NCBI GenBank assembly: GCA_965227445.1
Contig: OZ245751.1
Location: 682,001 to 746,000 of the forward strand
Length of the DNA stretch: 64,000 nucleotides
DNA from: DT-110 sp030148525
Lineage (GTDB): Bacteria; Bacteroidota; Bacteroidia; Chitinophagales; Saprospiraceae
Direction of reading: 5' to 3'
In this document: one piece after another, positions 17,389 to 28,982 of the stretch
How positions within the stretch are numbered: position 1 is the stretch's first letter
Layout of the letters: each line of letters opens with the position of its first letter
Program-made: the position numbers and the translations under genes
Notes under the pieces: model-generated
What the model was told of the DNA's origin: nothing
What the model saw: the letters and a program-made list of their open reading frames with translations, nothing else
Database searches by the model: none

Positions 17389-18198
17389 ATGCGCATGGAC
17401 ATGCCTTTTTTTAAATACCAGGGAGCAGGCAATGATTTTGTCATTGTCGATCAGCGGGACCAAACCTGGATTGATCCCGATAACAAATTGCTGGTTGCCC
17501 GCCTGTGTGACCGGCGCTTCGGCATTGGCGGCGATGGGCTGATGTTGCTGCTTGATCATCCTGACTACGATTTCGAAATGGTCTACTTCAATGCCGATGG
17601 TCGTCCGGGCAGTATGTGCGGGAACGGTGGGCGCTGTATAGTGGCTTTCGCCAAAAAAACGGGACTCGTTAGGGAGGAAGCGCATTTCCTGGCGGTCGAT
17701 GGCCCGCACCGTGCCCGAATGCCGCGTCCGGAATGGGTGGAATTACACATGAATGATGTACCGGCCGTGGAAACGGGTCCCGATTTTTATTACCTGGATA
17801 CGGGATCCCCGCACTACGTGCAATTCGTGCCGACGCTCGACCAGGTGGATGTGGTGCCACGGGGGCGTGCCATTCGCTATAATGATCGCTTCCGCGAGCA
17901 GGGTACCAACGTGAACTTCGTGGAACGACGATCCGGTGGGCTTTACATAGCTACTTACGAACGTGGAGTGGAGGACGAAACCCTGGCCTGCGGAACGGGC
18001 GTCACGGCAGCGGCTCTGGTATCCTCCCTGGAAAGTGGAGCTGATGCAGCGCACCAGGAAATTCCGGTCTACGCCCGAGGGGGAGATCTCTCCGTGCGTT
18101 TTCGGCGGGAAGGTCAGCGTTTTACCGACATCTGGCTGTGCGGACCGGCCACTTTTGTGTTCAGCGGACAGATAAATCTAAACGACATAAACACATGA
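17389..18198 (+). CDS. dapF: Diaminopimelate epimerase
   Basis: 269 residues, normal length. The two catalytic cysteines are seen in SMC77GNGGRC and LAC201GTGV. N-terminal FFKYQGAGNDFV is the family signature. Converts LL- to meso-diaminopimelate for lysine and peptidoglycan. Starts at 17389, 17395 or 17401 are all possible; the last (MPFFKYQGAGND) matches the family best. Its stop overlaps the ltaE start as ATGA. Contains the GGCTTTCGCCAAAA motif at 17643-17656 within the coding sequence. Confidence 0.93.
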   Translation: MRMDMPFFKYQGAGNDFVIVDQRDQTWIDPDNKLLVARLCDRRFGIGGDGLMLLLDHPDYDFEMVYFNADGRPGSMCGNGGRCIVAFAKKTGLVREEAHFLAVDGPHRARMPRPEWVELHMNDVPAVETGPDFYYLDTGSPHYVQFVPTLDQVDVVPRGRAIRYNDRFREQGTNVNFVERRSGGLYIATYERGVEDETLACGTGVTAAALVSSLESGADAAHQEIPVYARGGDLSVRFRREGQRFTDIWLCGPATFVFSGQINLNDINT

Positions 18199-19220
18199 GC
18201 AAGCAAACGATAAACCTGGTCAGCGATACCGTTACCAAGCCCACTCCGGGCATGTTAGAGGCCATGATGCGGGCCGAGGTCGGGGACGATGTATTCGGTC
18301 AGGATCCCAGTGTAAATGAATTAGAAGACAAAGTGGCCACTATGTTTGGTCACGAGGCGGCTGTCTTTTGCCCCTCCGGAACCATGACCAATCAGATAGC
18401 GATTAAGGTACACACCCAGCCGCTGGACGAGGTGATTTGTGATCACTACTCCCACATCTACCAGTACGAAAGTGCGGGCTATGCCTTCAATTCGGGTGTT
18501 TCCGTTAATCTGCTACAAGGCTCCAACGGTAAGATCACGGCCGATCAGGTTGCCGGGGCCATTAAGCCGGTGTACGACTGGTTGCCGCGCACGCGCCTGG
18601 TGGTGCTGGAAAATACCTGTAACAAAGGCGGCGGCAGTTATTATACCATCGACGAGGTTAAGCCCATTCGGGACGTTTGTCAGCCAAACGACTTGCGGCT
18701 ACACCTGGATGGTGCCCGCCTGTTCAATGCGCTGGTGGAAACAGAAGAGGATCCGGCAGCGGTCGGTGCTTTGTTCGATTCTGTATCCCTGTGCCTGTCG
18801 AAGGGGTTGGGAGCCCCGGTCGGTTCGGTGCTGATCGGCAATGAATCCTTTATTCGGGAGGCCAGGCGATTCCGTAAAGTGATGGGTGGCGGGATGCGCC
18901 AGGCCGGTTACCTGGCCGCGGCAGCCATCTACGCTCTGGATCACCAGGTGGAACGATTAAAAGTCGATAATGAACGGGCCCGCCGCATGGGCGAATTGTT
19001 GGAAACCTTACCCTACGTGGATTCAGTCCGTCCGGTCCGCTCCAACATTCTGATCTTTGATGTGAAGCCGCCGTATACGGCAGCCAGTTACCTGGAAAAG
19101 CTGGCAGAACACGGGATTCAGGCCTCACCTTTTGGTCCGCAGACCGTGCGGTTTGTGACGCATTTGGATGTGACGGAGGAGATGGTTGATAGAGTTATGG
19201 AGGTTTTGCCGGTGGTTTAG
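18195..19220 (+). CDS. ltaE: Low-specificity threonine aldolase
   Basis: 341 residues from the ATG at 18195, which overlaps the dapF stop by 4 nt. PLP-dependent fold-type I enzyme: SDTVTKPTPGMLEAM, DPSVNELE, and the probable PLP lysine in CLSKGLGAPVGS (about residue 205). Cleaves threonine to glycine and acetaldehyde. Translationally coupled to dapF. Confidence 0.92.
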   Translation: MSKQTINLVSDTVTKPTPGMLEAMMRAEVGDDVFGQDPSVNELEDKVATMFGHEAAVFCPSGTMTNQIAIKVHTQPLDEVICDHYSHIYQYESAGYAFNSGVSVNLLQGSNGKITADQVAGAIKPVYDWLPRTRLVVLENTCNKGGGSYYTIDEVKPIRDVCQPNDLRLHLDGARLFNALVETEEDPAAVGALFDSVSLCLSKGLGAPVGSVLIGNESFIREARRFRKVMGGGMRQAGYLAAAAIYALDHQVERLKVDNERARRMGELLETLPYVDSVRPVRSNILIFDVKPPYTAASYLEKLAEHGIQASPFGPQTVRFVTHLDVTEEMVDRVMEVLPVV

Positions 19221-19855
19221 GGTAATAGCAGCAACGGTCATATTCACATTGTATTTTTCGTGCTATACCGCTTCCGAAAGGGTTTGGGCTTTGCCAAACC
19301 TTTGCACGCGAGTATATACTCGACTCGAATTGGTTTGGGACACCAAACCAATTCGTTGTTGGTATAAAAGCCAGTGACTGCAGTGGTTTTTGATGCTACC
19401 TATAACCTCGCCTAAAACCTCATACCTCAAACCTATAACCTGTCAGTGTTGGTAAAATCGGCTCTACCCCTAAAGGGTTATTCTCAAAAATTCTTAAAGT
19501 CACACCTTGACTTTAAGTGAATTTTTCAATATCATATTATCGAACGGAAAACTTATCCCAGTACGCATATCTACGAATTGCCCAACTCTTGGGCAATCGC
19601 TTAATCACACCACCAAACATGTAAGTAGCCCTGGCTGGCTGCGACCCTTCAATGACGACCAATTAAAAGGCTTATCCATTTCAGGATAAGGTGAATCTGT
19701 ATTTCATTGTACGAAGAATGGAGTAGGACACTCACTTTCAAAAGTGTGGGCAAGTCTTCTCTGTGTTATCTCTATGCCTATTTCAAAAGTTAATAGCATA
19801 GCATGGGAGTGCTATGCCCAATAAAGAATATTTCCTGTTTAAAGCAACCGAACCT
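19221..19855. other. 635-bp intergenic region at the start of the accessory island
   Basis: No gene supported. Contains a family B element (19266-19364) and a CCTATAA/CCTCAAA-type 7-bp repeat run (19395-19443). From about 19500 base composition drops to A+T-rich, marking the transition into the accessory region. Confidence 0.6.
19266..19364 (+). mobile_element. Family B hairpin element, 99 bp
   Basis: TACCGCTTCCGAAA to TTGTTGGTA with TA on both sides (19264-19265 and 19365-19366). Same length and structure as the copy at 10950-11048. Confidence 0.75.
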
Positions 19856-20483
19856 ATGAAACACCCAGTACGCTTCCGTACCTACCTAATAAGTAGTGTG
19901 CTCTTGTTTTTAACAAGTAGTCTTTTTAGTCAATCTAGACCGATTAGATCCTTTGAAACTCAGGCTTATCAAAAAAGACTGTATGACTCGATTCCTGAGG
20001 TGAAGGAACAATCTGATCGGATTGAAGAATACATTCGATTTAAACAAAACGAGATTGAGCCTCAAGATTTCACTATTGGAGTTGTCTTTCATGTCATCCA
20101 GGGGCCTGAGTCCCCTCGAATTTCTAAAGCCTCTATTCTTCAACAATTAGCCACCTTAAATCAAGATTTTGCTAAAGAAGGGGTTATTAGGCATGAGGCT
20201 GACACATTAGAAGGCTTCGTAGATCGATCTTCCAAAATGCAGATTACTTTTTGTTTTCCTCAGGAAGACCCCGGTGGCAATTTTATAGAGGAGGCAATAA
20301 TCTTTTATCAATCAGATTCCCTGGATTGGGAAATTAGTAACACAATTAAATCTGACGAATTAGGTGGAAGATCACCTTGGGATCCGGGTAAATATTTGAA
20401 TATCTGGATTGTTGATTTGAAAGACAATAAGGCTGGATTCGCCCAGATGCCTGGAGGTCCCCCGTCGACCGATGGTATAGTTA

Positions 20484-22227
20484 GAGCTTCCTCAAAAAGT
20501 ACGCTTTATCCACAATACCAACAATTTATGTTGGTAAAATGCAAGATGTATTATTTACAAAACCGTGGAATGCGGGGTATCTTGTGAAAAAAGCTTGCAC
20601 TTCGCATGATCTACTACACACCCGCCAGTGAACGTACCCTGAGTTTGTTTAAGACGCCCTTCGATCAGTCGCTGTCGCCGGAGAACCGCTGGGTGAAGAT
20701 GGCTGAGTTAGTTCCCTGGGACGAGATGGCCAAAGTTTTCTTTTCGTCCCTGAGCAGCAACATGGGACGTCCCACTGTTGACCTGCGCATTGTACTGGGT
20801 GCCTTGCTGGTCAAACACCTGGAGAACCTGACGGATGAAGATACTATACCGTACATCCAGGAAAACATCTATGCGCAGTACTTCGTGGGACTGAGCAGCT
20901 TCCAGATCGAACCGGTGTTCGTGCCGAGCCTGTTTGTAGAGATCCGCAAGCGCCTGGGTAAAGAAGGAGCTGCCAAACTGAACGACTTGGTCATCAATCA
21001 GGCCCGGAACCTGAAGGTGGTCAAACACCGTCGTCGACCGGGAGATGGCAAGCCTCCCGAAGTTCCACCACAGTCACCGGAAAAGGAGCAGGCCGCCGAT
21101 CAGGAAAAGCTCGTGGACCAGAAGCCAGAGGAGCCAACCAACCGGGGAACGTTGATGGTAGACGCCACCGTTAGCCCGGTCAACATCGCCTATCCGACCG
21201 ACACCAGATTACTGGCAGAAGCCCGGCTGAAAAGCGAAGCTTTGATTGATGCATTGTTTGAGTCGGCCCGTGACCTATGGCCAACAAAGCCCAGGACCTA
21301 CCGACGTAAAGCCCGCCAGAACTACGTGAGCTTCAGTAAGAAGCGACGCAAAGACAAAAAGAGTGTCCGCAAAGCCACCGGACAACAACTGCGCTATGTT
21401 CGCCGTAACCTCAAGACCATCGAAGGCATGCTGGACAAACTGCAGGACGCTGAAAAGAGCATCCCCTGGACAGCCACCCAATGGAAACACCTATGGGTGA
21501 TCCAGGAGCTATACCGCCAACAGGAGATCATGTACCGCGACAAACGCAGACAGATAGACAACCGTCTGGTCAGTATCGACAAACCAATGGTGCGCCCGAT
21601 CAAGCGCGGCAAAGGGGGCACAAAAAACACCGAGTTCGGCCCTAAGATCAATGCCTCCATGAGCGAAGGCATCGCCAGAGCGGATCAGATCGACTTTAAT
21701 GCCTTTAATGAAGCCAAGTACCTCAAAGACCAAATAGAGGCCTACAAATCGATGTATGGGTATTATCCGGCCGAGGTACTTGCCGATCAAATCTACTGGA
21801 CCCGTGAAAACCGCAAGTACCTGAAAGACAGAGGCATAAAGCATAATGGCCCGGCAGTGGGCCGCAAGAAGAAACAAAGCAAAAGCGAGCGCAACAAGGC
21901 TCGAAAACGAAATAATAAGCGATCAGAGATTGAGGGCAAGTTCGGACAGGCTAAAGTCCGCTACGGGCTCGACAAGATACAGGCAAAGCTATCGCAGACG
22001 ATTCCAGCGGAAGTGCACCTTATATTCCTGGCAATGAACCTGTTAAAGGTCCATTTATCGGGAGTTTCTTTATCTTTTTTATTCTTTGCTCAGGCCTTAT
22101 GCAGGGCTTGTGATAAGGTCTGGCAAGAAATACTAGATCAAATCAGCGACTGCTACGCTCTTTTTCGCCAGCACCCGGCGTGGGACAGAAAAAGAACTCC
22201 GGTGGCGTTGACTTTTTGAGGAAGCCC
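20484..22227 (+). mobile_element. Insertion sequence, 1744 bp, copy 1
   Basis: Terminal inverted repeats GGGCTTCCTCAAAAAGT (left end has GAGC instead of GGGC), one transposase gene, flanked by TAGTTA at 20478-20483 and 22228-22233. Same length as the copies at 39232 and 41808. DUF772-type DDE transposase suggests an IS1182/IS5-like group (tentative). Confidence 0.88.
20606..22219 (+). CDS. DDE transposase with N-terminal DUF772 domain (IS1182-like), copy 1
   Basis: 537 residues. Residues 1-130 are the DUF772-type domain (LLVKHLENLTDEDTIPYIQE, YFVGLSSFQIEPVF). The catalytic DDE residues are probably Asp186 in MVDATVSP, an Asp in VLADQIYWTREN near 395 and Glu in RSEIEGKFGQAK near 447. A hydrophilic stretch at 140-180 is a linker, and 230-330 is a basic coiled segment inserted in the catalytic core. 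Intact; nearly identical to the copy at 39240. Confidence 0.88.
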   Translation: MIYYTPASERTLSLFKTPFDQSLSPENRWVKMAELVPWDEMAKVFFSSLSSNMGRPTVDLRIVLGALLVKHLENLTDEDTIPYIQENIYAQYFVGLSSFQIEPVFVPSLFVEIRKRLGKEGAAKLNDLVINQARNLKVVKHRRRPGDGKPPEVPPQSPEKEQAADQEKLVDQKPEEPTNRGTLMVDATVSPVNIAYPTDTRLLAEARLKSEALIDALFESARDLWPTKPRTYRRKARQNYVSFSKKRRKDKKSVRKATGQQLRYVRRNLKTIEGMLDKLQDAEKSIPWTATQWKHLWVIQELYRQQEIMYRDKRRQIDNRLVSIDKPMVRPIKRGKGGTKNTEFGPKINASMSEGIARADQIDFNAFNEAKYLKDQIEAYKSMYGYYPAEVLADQIYWTRENRKYLKDRGIKHNGPAVGRKKKQSKSERNKARKRNNKRSEIEGKFGQAKVRYGLDKIQAKLSQTIPAEVHLIFLAMNLLKVHLSGVSLSFLFFAQALCRACDKVWQEILDQISDCYALFRQHPAWDRKRTPVALTF

Positions 22228-22928
22228 TAGTTATAGATTACGATTTTTTTGGAAATAAAGAGGAAAGTAACCCCTACGGCCAAGGAAAAACACTTACCCA
22301 TTTAATTGGAAGTTATTTAGGTCTGCGTGAGCTTTGGAATTTCAACGACCCTTGTGCTGATGACGGCGTCGATGATACTCCAATTCATAATCTTCCAAAT
22401 CACGGTACTTACGACTATCGCCATGTAACACTTTGTGATCAGGCTTTTCCTACCGAAATGACAATGAATTTCATGGATGCTAGTGATGACGAAGAACAGT
22501 ATATGTTCACTCGAGGCCAAAAAATGAGGGTCCAAGCAATTCTATCTAATGAGGGTCCCAGGGGAGGATTGAATACCACTCTGGTTCAATGCCAAACATC
22601 AGAGCAATTAAGTATCACTGGAGACAACTTCAAAGAAAATATCGTTCGGAACGCCAAGATGGAGGCTAATATTTACCCTAATCCAGCTGATGATTCTTTT
22701 GTATTAAATGTAGAAACGTCTGAACCTATACCTGGCAATATTCTGGTATATGACAACCAAGGAAGAATCGTACTGAATGATAGAATATCCTTTTTCAATG
22801 GTCATTCAACCTTAAGACTAAACTCCTCCTCTTGGTTGCCAGGCACCTACGTTGTGCTTATTGTCCAAGGAGACTCTCGTCTTCAAAAGGTATTAACCAT
22901 CACTCGCAATTAATCTAAATCCCAGAAA

Positions 22929-25900
22929 ATGAAAAATTTATTTACATTCCTATTCTCTATATTTATCAGTTACCTCACTTTTGCACAACCTCAAAATAGC
23001 CTCGTTGAAGATGGTGTCATGCCAGCTCCCCAGGCAGCAGCAATGGGTAAATTTGGTGATGTTCCCGTCAGTCATTATACAGGAGTTCCGAATATCAGTG
23101 TTCCTATTTATTCGCTTTCCCAAGGACCTTTATCTGTACCAATTACCATGCAGTATCATGCAGGAGGCCACAAAGTCGGAATTCTAGCAAGTTGGGTAGG
23201 TTTAGGATGGAATTTAAGTGCAGGTGGGCAAATAACAAGGACTACCCTTGGACTTCCTGATGAATTGCCGAGTACTGGTTACTTAGCTGCTGAGTCTAGT
23301 TTACCCTCTTCTCTTTCATCTGGGACATTAAATGATTATGCAGATATAGCGGATGGGCAATTAGATGGCGAACCGGACCTATTTTCATTTCAAGTTTTGG
23401 GGCATTCAGGAAAATTTTATTTAGACGGAGATTCAGTCATCCTCGTTCCTAAGCAAGACTATAAGATTACCTACACCCTTGAAAGTGGTTCTTCGGTAAA
23501 GCGATTGAAACAATTTGTGATTACCGACTCGGAGGGTACCAAATATTACTTCGGAACACACCCTATTACCTCTGCACAAGCAATGGCCACCGCCCAATAT
23601 GATTTTTCAAATCAGGTTGTTTCGAGTTGGATGCTACAACGTGTCGAAACCCATGATGGGCAGAATGCTATTGACCTTGAATACGATTTAGATACTTACC
23701 TCTACTATAGCCCTACCACTAAGAGGTTTATGGGGGAGGAGTCAGTGGGAGCAAATCCCTTAAGTTCTCAACCTAGGTACGTGACTGTAGTACAGCGAGA
23801 TTATCTTGTTTCTAAGATCACTTCCAATATTGAGGAGGTAATCTTTCATGCGGATACTCTGAGAGATGATATTCCAAGGAATGGTTCTTATCCTGATGGA
23901 CATCTTTTGAATTCGATTGAAATTAAATCAAAGGCCAATTCAAGTTTTTGCAAGGAATTTGATTTCTATTACGATTATTTTGAAGATAACAGCAGTAATA
24001 AAAACACTTTAATAAGTCTAGGAGATGCAATCAACCTAAGATTAAAATTAGACTCTATCCAAGAGAAGTCATGTACAGGAGGAATTGAAATACCTCCCTA
24101 CAAATTTGACTATTCAGGCCCAACAAATGTATCAGCCGAAACAGGACAGGACCGGAAGTATTTCCCCCAAGTCATGAGTTTAGCCATTGACTCCTGGGGA
24201 TTCTATAATGGAGCTGGATCAAATAACACCCTAGAATACAACATTCCAGAGACTACAGTTGACAGAGGAGTTTATGGAGACTTAACGTATGGTGAAGCGG
24301 ATCGATCATCAAATGAGTCAACCATGACTTATGGATTAATTTCCAAGATGACCTATCCAACAGGAGGGGCTACTAGCTTTGAATTCGAGGCTAATGATTA
24401 TTATGGAACTGTTCCAGCATCAGAAGAAGAGGCCCTAAATTTCTATTCTCCTTGCGGCGGTTTTTCAGTATATTCATCTACTTTGTCTTTCGATAATCAA
24501 GATGAAGCAGATGACGCTACATTTGTCTTAAAACCTGAAAACACCACCGGATGTAGCACGATGCTAACAACATTTAATCTTGAAATGAATCTTTATGAAT
24601 ACAATGGATCGTATACTTTCCTTGAAAAGGTCTCCATGAGTGTTTCATTGGGAGATTCTGCAACGGGTAATTTACAAACTATTTTTTCTGGTACTACCCT
24701 CCAACCTGGAGTTGACTATCGCTTTGAGTTGGACGATCAAGAAGCAAATTCGAGGTTAAAAGTTAACATACCGATCGATGCCTACATGGATAATATACCT
24801 GTTGGTGGTGTGCGCGTAAAACAAATCATTTCCTCCGATGGTATGAGCCTTGCAGATGATATTGTCCGGAAGTATCGATATCGCCAGTTCAGTGACACCA
24901 GTAAATCAAGTGGTTATTTATTGAAGAAGCCTGTTCATGGAATGAGAATTGAATATGCTCCAACATCTAGCTATTCCGGAATTGAAAATGGTCATTGTTT
25001 TACAGAAGCAAGTGTTGCACCTTTATCAAGCTTTGAAGGAAACCACATTACGTACGATGAAATATCGGAGATTCATCCCGGTAATGGCCATATCGACTTT
25101 TTATTTGATTTGGAGGAATCATACACTACTCCCATCGATCCCGACAATTTAACCCCTTCAGATTTTCCTTTTCTGGATCTCCCGGCAAGAATCAATGCTG
25201 GAAATATGATCTCAAAAAAGATATATTCAGAAAGTGGTGATAGTATCAGGAGTGAATATATGTCCCCAAAAAGTGATGATCTATATGAGCAATCAGGGAA
25301 AACGATTATTCGGTGTCAAAGGATTCCAACCACTGCATCGTTCCAGCCAATTGGTATTAATGAATACGATATTAGAACAAAACCGTATCGGTTAGAACAG
25401 ATTAGAGTAAGGCTGGATGGAGTTGAGACAAATACCTATTATGAGTATGACTCTGGTGGAGATCATCTAATGCCAATTCAGGAAAGAACTATTAATTCAA
25501 ACGGTGACACGATTGATACAAGATTCACCTACCCATTTGATTACACGGATGATGTGTACGAGGAGATGGTGGCAAGAAATATGATTTCTCCTAAAATTGA
25601 AACAGGGAAATATGTTAATGATGTCCAAGTTGATGGCAGTCGGAAGAGTTATGCCTTTTATGCTGGTGGTGATACCTTGCTCACCAAAAGCCTTGTAGCC
25701 GATACCATCAAGCCTATTTATCTCAATAAGGTCGAGCGATTTCATTGCTCTTGGGATAGCACAGGTGTCAGAACACTAGACAATCCAGGCGGTAGTATGG
25801 ATGGATGGATGGGACGAAGTGGCCACCATGGTGAGTTATTGGGATGCCAATGGAAAACCATTTGAAGTTGAATATAACTATTGGAGCGATTCCGAGTACT

Positions 25901-27475
25901 ATTTCTGGGACGATGATCACAAGAGAGTTGTCAAGAAAAAATTTAAAGACTTCATTTGGCAGTATGATTACCATAATGGTACCTCTTTATTGAGAACTAA
26001 GGAAGACATTGATGACCAAGAGGTGAACTACTATTTTGATGCATTAAGCAGGTTAAAAACGATTTCAGCAAGAGACAGCAATGTTGTAAGCCATTTTACA
26101 TACCACTACAAATCTCCATCAGATACCGTTAATTATATAAAAACAGAAAATATCCTCACAGCTGTGACCGGAAGTTCGTTTACTGGAGAAAACACCTACC
26201 ATATCTTGATGGTTTGGGCAGATCAATTCAATCGGTGATTGAAGAACATTCTCCGAACCAAAAGGATATGGTAACAGTAACTTCATATGACAAAAACGGT
26301 TTACCTTTTCGGGTTTACGAACCTTTTGAAGCATCTAATACGAATGGGGCATATGTACCTAATATTCCATCAGGTACAGAGTATACGGAAACATCCTTCG
26401 AGTCGTCTCCTCTGAACCGAAAACATTCTGAAACCCCACCTGATTGGTATGCAACTAGCTTTGGTTACGGAACAAATAGTTCTCCTATTACTATCGCTGG
26501 TACTGCATATTCAGCTAATACGCTAAAAATTGACTCCATCCAAGATCCGAATGGGAACTATTCCATTAATTACTCCGATAAGATTGGAAGAAAGCTTCGT
26601 TTAAGAAAGACTAATAGCTCTGGAAGTCAAACAAACGATACAGAATACATATACGATGACAAAGATAGAATCGAGAAGATAGTGCCACCTGGAGCGAGTG
26701 TCTCAAGTGATGGGCTGACATTCCGCTACACCTATGATGGGCGAGATAACATTATTTATAAGTGGATACCTGATCAAGGACGACAAGACTTCTTGTTTAA
26801 CGACAGATCGTTGCCCGCTGCATATCGTGATGCAAATCTTCGCAGTGCCGGGAAATGGGTTCATACTCACTTTGATAATTTCGGCCGAGAAGTAGCCACT
26901 GGTTTTGTAAACCAATCAGGGGTTTTGAACGTATCTACAAATCAATCATTCACGGATAGCTTGACTCGAACATGGTATGATGGCGATGGTGTTTCAGGAA
27001 GCGGTATCATTTATACCGGAAAAGTAAGCAGGTCGCGTGAACGTATTCTCGGAACAAATGACTGGTTAGATGCCACAACTGAATATGATTCCCATGGTCG
27101 AATTGACCGAACTGAATCAAACCACCACTTACGGTTAAGTGATAATTCCGCGGATATTACTGATTTTACCTATGACTACGCCGATAATGTTCTGAAAGAG
27201 GACCGAGATCATAAGTATCCTGGAGGAACCATCCTACCAATCATTAATGAAATGACCTACGACCATGCCGGTCGCCAGGAAGATCACACCATTAGCATTG
27301 ATGGACAGACGGAACATCTAAGTACTCAAACCTATACCGTAAAAGATGAATTGGATGAGAAAAACTTAGGTATTGGAACCTCCACTGTCTTGCAGAGTTT
27401 GGATTATTTCTACTTTGAGAATGGCTTTCTGGCAGGGATCAATGACAATCAATCCATTTCATCAATGGTTTGCCC
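22929..27475 (+). pseudogene. RHS/YD-repeat protein, N-terminal and middle part, two frame shifts, truncated by IS3
   Basis: Begins with a signal peptide (residues 1-19) and the Bacteroidota RHS N-terminus (VPVSHYTGVPNISVPIYSL, PITMQYHAGGHKVG). The first frame stops at 25865. The break falls at four tandem ATGG units (25797-25812); loss of one unit would restore the frame into the next segment. A second break, one lost base near 26204, shifts into the third segment (YLDGLGRSIQ), which carries YD repeats (YTYDGRDNIIYKW) to 27475, where an IS3 element cuts it. RHS proteins form shells that carry a toxin at the C-terminus. The break points make this copy non-functional as read; sequencing error at either shift cannot be excluded. 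Confidence 0.85.
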
Positions 27476-27585
27476 CCCTATTAATCGGACTTTCGAACAG
27501 TTCGGTTTGAATAATAGATTGTCCTATTAATATCTTTGCATTAGCGAGATGCGACCGACGGTTGATAGTCATACCGAAGGTTGTG

Positions 27586-28638
27586 TTAGGTGACGGCGCC
27601 GCTCACCATTTTATTACACTCCGGCTGCTGCGAATCGGCATCGAGCCGATCCGAAGCAGAGCGAGATGCTCCCTCCAGTTTCAAGTAACCCGATAGTTGA
27701 TAACGGGGTACTTTCAAGCGAAAGATAGTCTTTTTTCGTTTTCCTTGCTTGAGCTCGATAAATCCCTCTTCCCATGCCTTCTGGAAGACCTGTGGGGGTA
27801 AGTAAGCCGTAGCGGAATGAATACGTTCGTTATTATACTTATCGTAGAAGATCGCCAGACGAGCCTCCAGTTGCTGTAAGGTCCAGAAGTGTTCGTGAGC
27901 CAGGGCCTGTGAAAGGATCGCGTGAAAACTCTCCACGTGGCCATTCTCTTGTGGCGTATACGGGTGAGTAAATACCTGAACCAGATGGTTGTCGGCAAAG
28001 AACTCCTGAAGGCGACTGGCCAGAAATTGAGGCCCATTATCATTACGAATTTCAATATGTAATCCTTTGGCGAGCAAATCTGCTGGCTGTAGGTGGTGTT
28101 CAATGACCCATTCCCAGGCGCGGCGTACATCTGCCCATTTCATGCTGTAGCCCAGCTCCCAGTTCAGCGCCACGCGGTTGAAGGTATCCAGGATCGTCAG
28201 GATGAAAGCATAGCGTTGGTGTTCTTCCACCCAGACCATCTTAATGTCCATTTCCAGTAGTGTGAGTGGCTGCTCCGGCCGGGCACATCTGTGAGTTACA
28301 TACCTGCGGTCCACTTTGGCTAATCGACTCAATAATAGGTCGTTTACTAGCATCAGGCGGTATACTTTCTTGTGATTGATTTGATACCCCCGCAAGTGCA
28401 AATAGGCAGTCATGCGCTTATAGCCACACCGCAGATCATCGTCTCGCTGTACCGTTTGAATAATATCTACCACCTCCTGGTTGGGACGCTCACTGACTAC
28501 ACCGTCAACAGAAAAATGAAGCGTATGAGTGGAGGCCGAACAGCCCGGCCGAGAACGTCCATCCTTACCACTACGGCCTTTAGCCCGGTAGTAATACTGA
28601 TGGCGTGTTAAACCAAAGGCTTCCAAAGCCAGGGCCAA
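27586..28638 (-). CDS. IS3-family transposase OrfB (integrase core)
   Basis: 350 residues as counted from a TTG; the frame is open further upstream to about 28705, past the end of OrfA, so it is probably produced by -1 frameshifting or reinitiation. An HTH_21-like segment (CGYKRMTAYLHLRGYQINHKKVYRLM) precedes the rve DDE core: Asp in LLEMDIKMVW, Asp in IRNDNGPQF, Glu in NGHVESFHAIL. No clear A-rich slippery heptamer was found in the overlap. Appears intact. Confidence 0.87.
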   Translation of the reverse strand: MALALEAFGLTRHQYYYRAKGRSGKDGRSRPGCSASTHTLHFSVDGVVSERPNQEVVDIIQTVQRDDDLRCGYKRMTAYLHLRGYQINHKKVYRLMLVNDLLLSRLAKVDRRYVTHRCARPEQPLTLLEMDIKMVWVEEHQRYAFILTILDTFNRVALNWELGYSMKWADVRRAWEWVIEHHLQPADLLAKGLHIEIRNDNGPQFLASRLQEFFADNHLVQVFTHPYTPQENGHVESFHAILSQALAHEHFWTLQQLEARLAIFYDKYNNERIHSATAYLPPQVFQKAWEEGFIELKQGKRKKTIFRLKVPRYQLSGYLKLEGASRSASDRLDADSQQPECNKMVSGAVT

Positions 28639-28691
28639 ACGAAGACCCTGACTTTGGTAGCTGCGTACACGTGACCGCTTCTCGGACGGGC

Positions 28692-28982
28692 TCAGGGCTT
28701 TACCCGGGCCTCTTTCAAGGCTCGAATCAATAATTCTTTCTCCGCCACCAATTCTTTAAGCTGTTGGTTCTCCTTCTCGAGTGCCTTAATCTGACGTAGT
28801 TTCTTGGAGGTCATCCCATGCTGAAAGCCTTCCTCGCCCATCTCCTTAAGCTTCCTTTTCCAGGAGTAGTAGGTGGCCGGATAGACATCGTACTTGGCAA
28901 GCGTCTCAGTGACGCCTTTTGCGGAGGCTTCCTTAATGATCGCCAGCTTGTCTTGCAGGGTGAATTTACGTTTCTTAGCCAT
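28692..28982 (-). CDS. IS3-family transposase OrfA (HTH)
   Basis: 96 residues from the ATG at 28980-28982 (MAKKRKFTLQDKLAIIKEA). Helix-turn-helix (VTETLAKYDVYPATYYSWKRK) followed by a leucine-zipper-like coiled coil (IKALEKENQQLKELVAEKELL), the standard OrfA arrangement. Ends 50 nt before the counted start of OrfB. Confidence 0.87.
   Translation of the reverse strand: MAKKRKFTLQDKLAIIKEASAKGVTETLAKYDVYPATYYSWKRKLKEMGEEGFQHGMTSKKLRQIKALEKENQQLKELVAEKELLIRALKEARVKP

Larger units (their letters stand above)
19856..22913 (+). pseudogene. Secreted M43 pappalysin-like protein with T9SS sorting domain, split by an IS
   Basis: Start ATG at 19856 with a signal peptide (YLISSVLLFLTSSLFSQS). The first part runs to 20483, the second from 22234 to 22913. 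Removing the IS and one copy of the 6-bp duplication TAGTTA restores one open frame (GIVIDYDFFG across the junction). The pappalysin core is recognisable (THLIGSYLGLRELW), but relative to HExxHxxG the Glu and second His are replaced (L and S), so the ancestor was probably already not a standard zinc protease. The end (about 80 residues from ANIYPNPADDSF) is a type A T9SS sorting domain. Now inactivated by the IS. Confidence 0.8.

Noticed and set aside
27529..27538. TATCTTTG promoter inside the IS3 left end
   Set aside because: The octamer matches but points into the IS against its genes, without a -33 element and without a gene to drive; not listed as a promoter.
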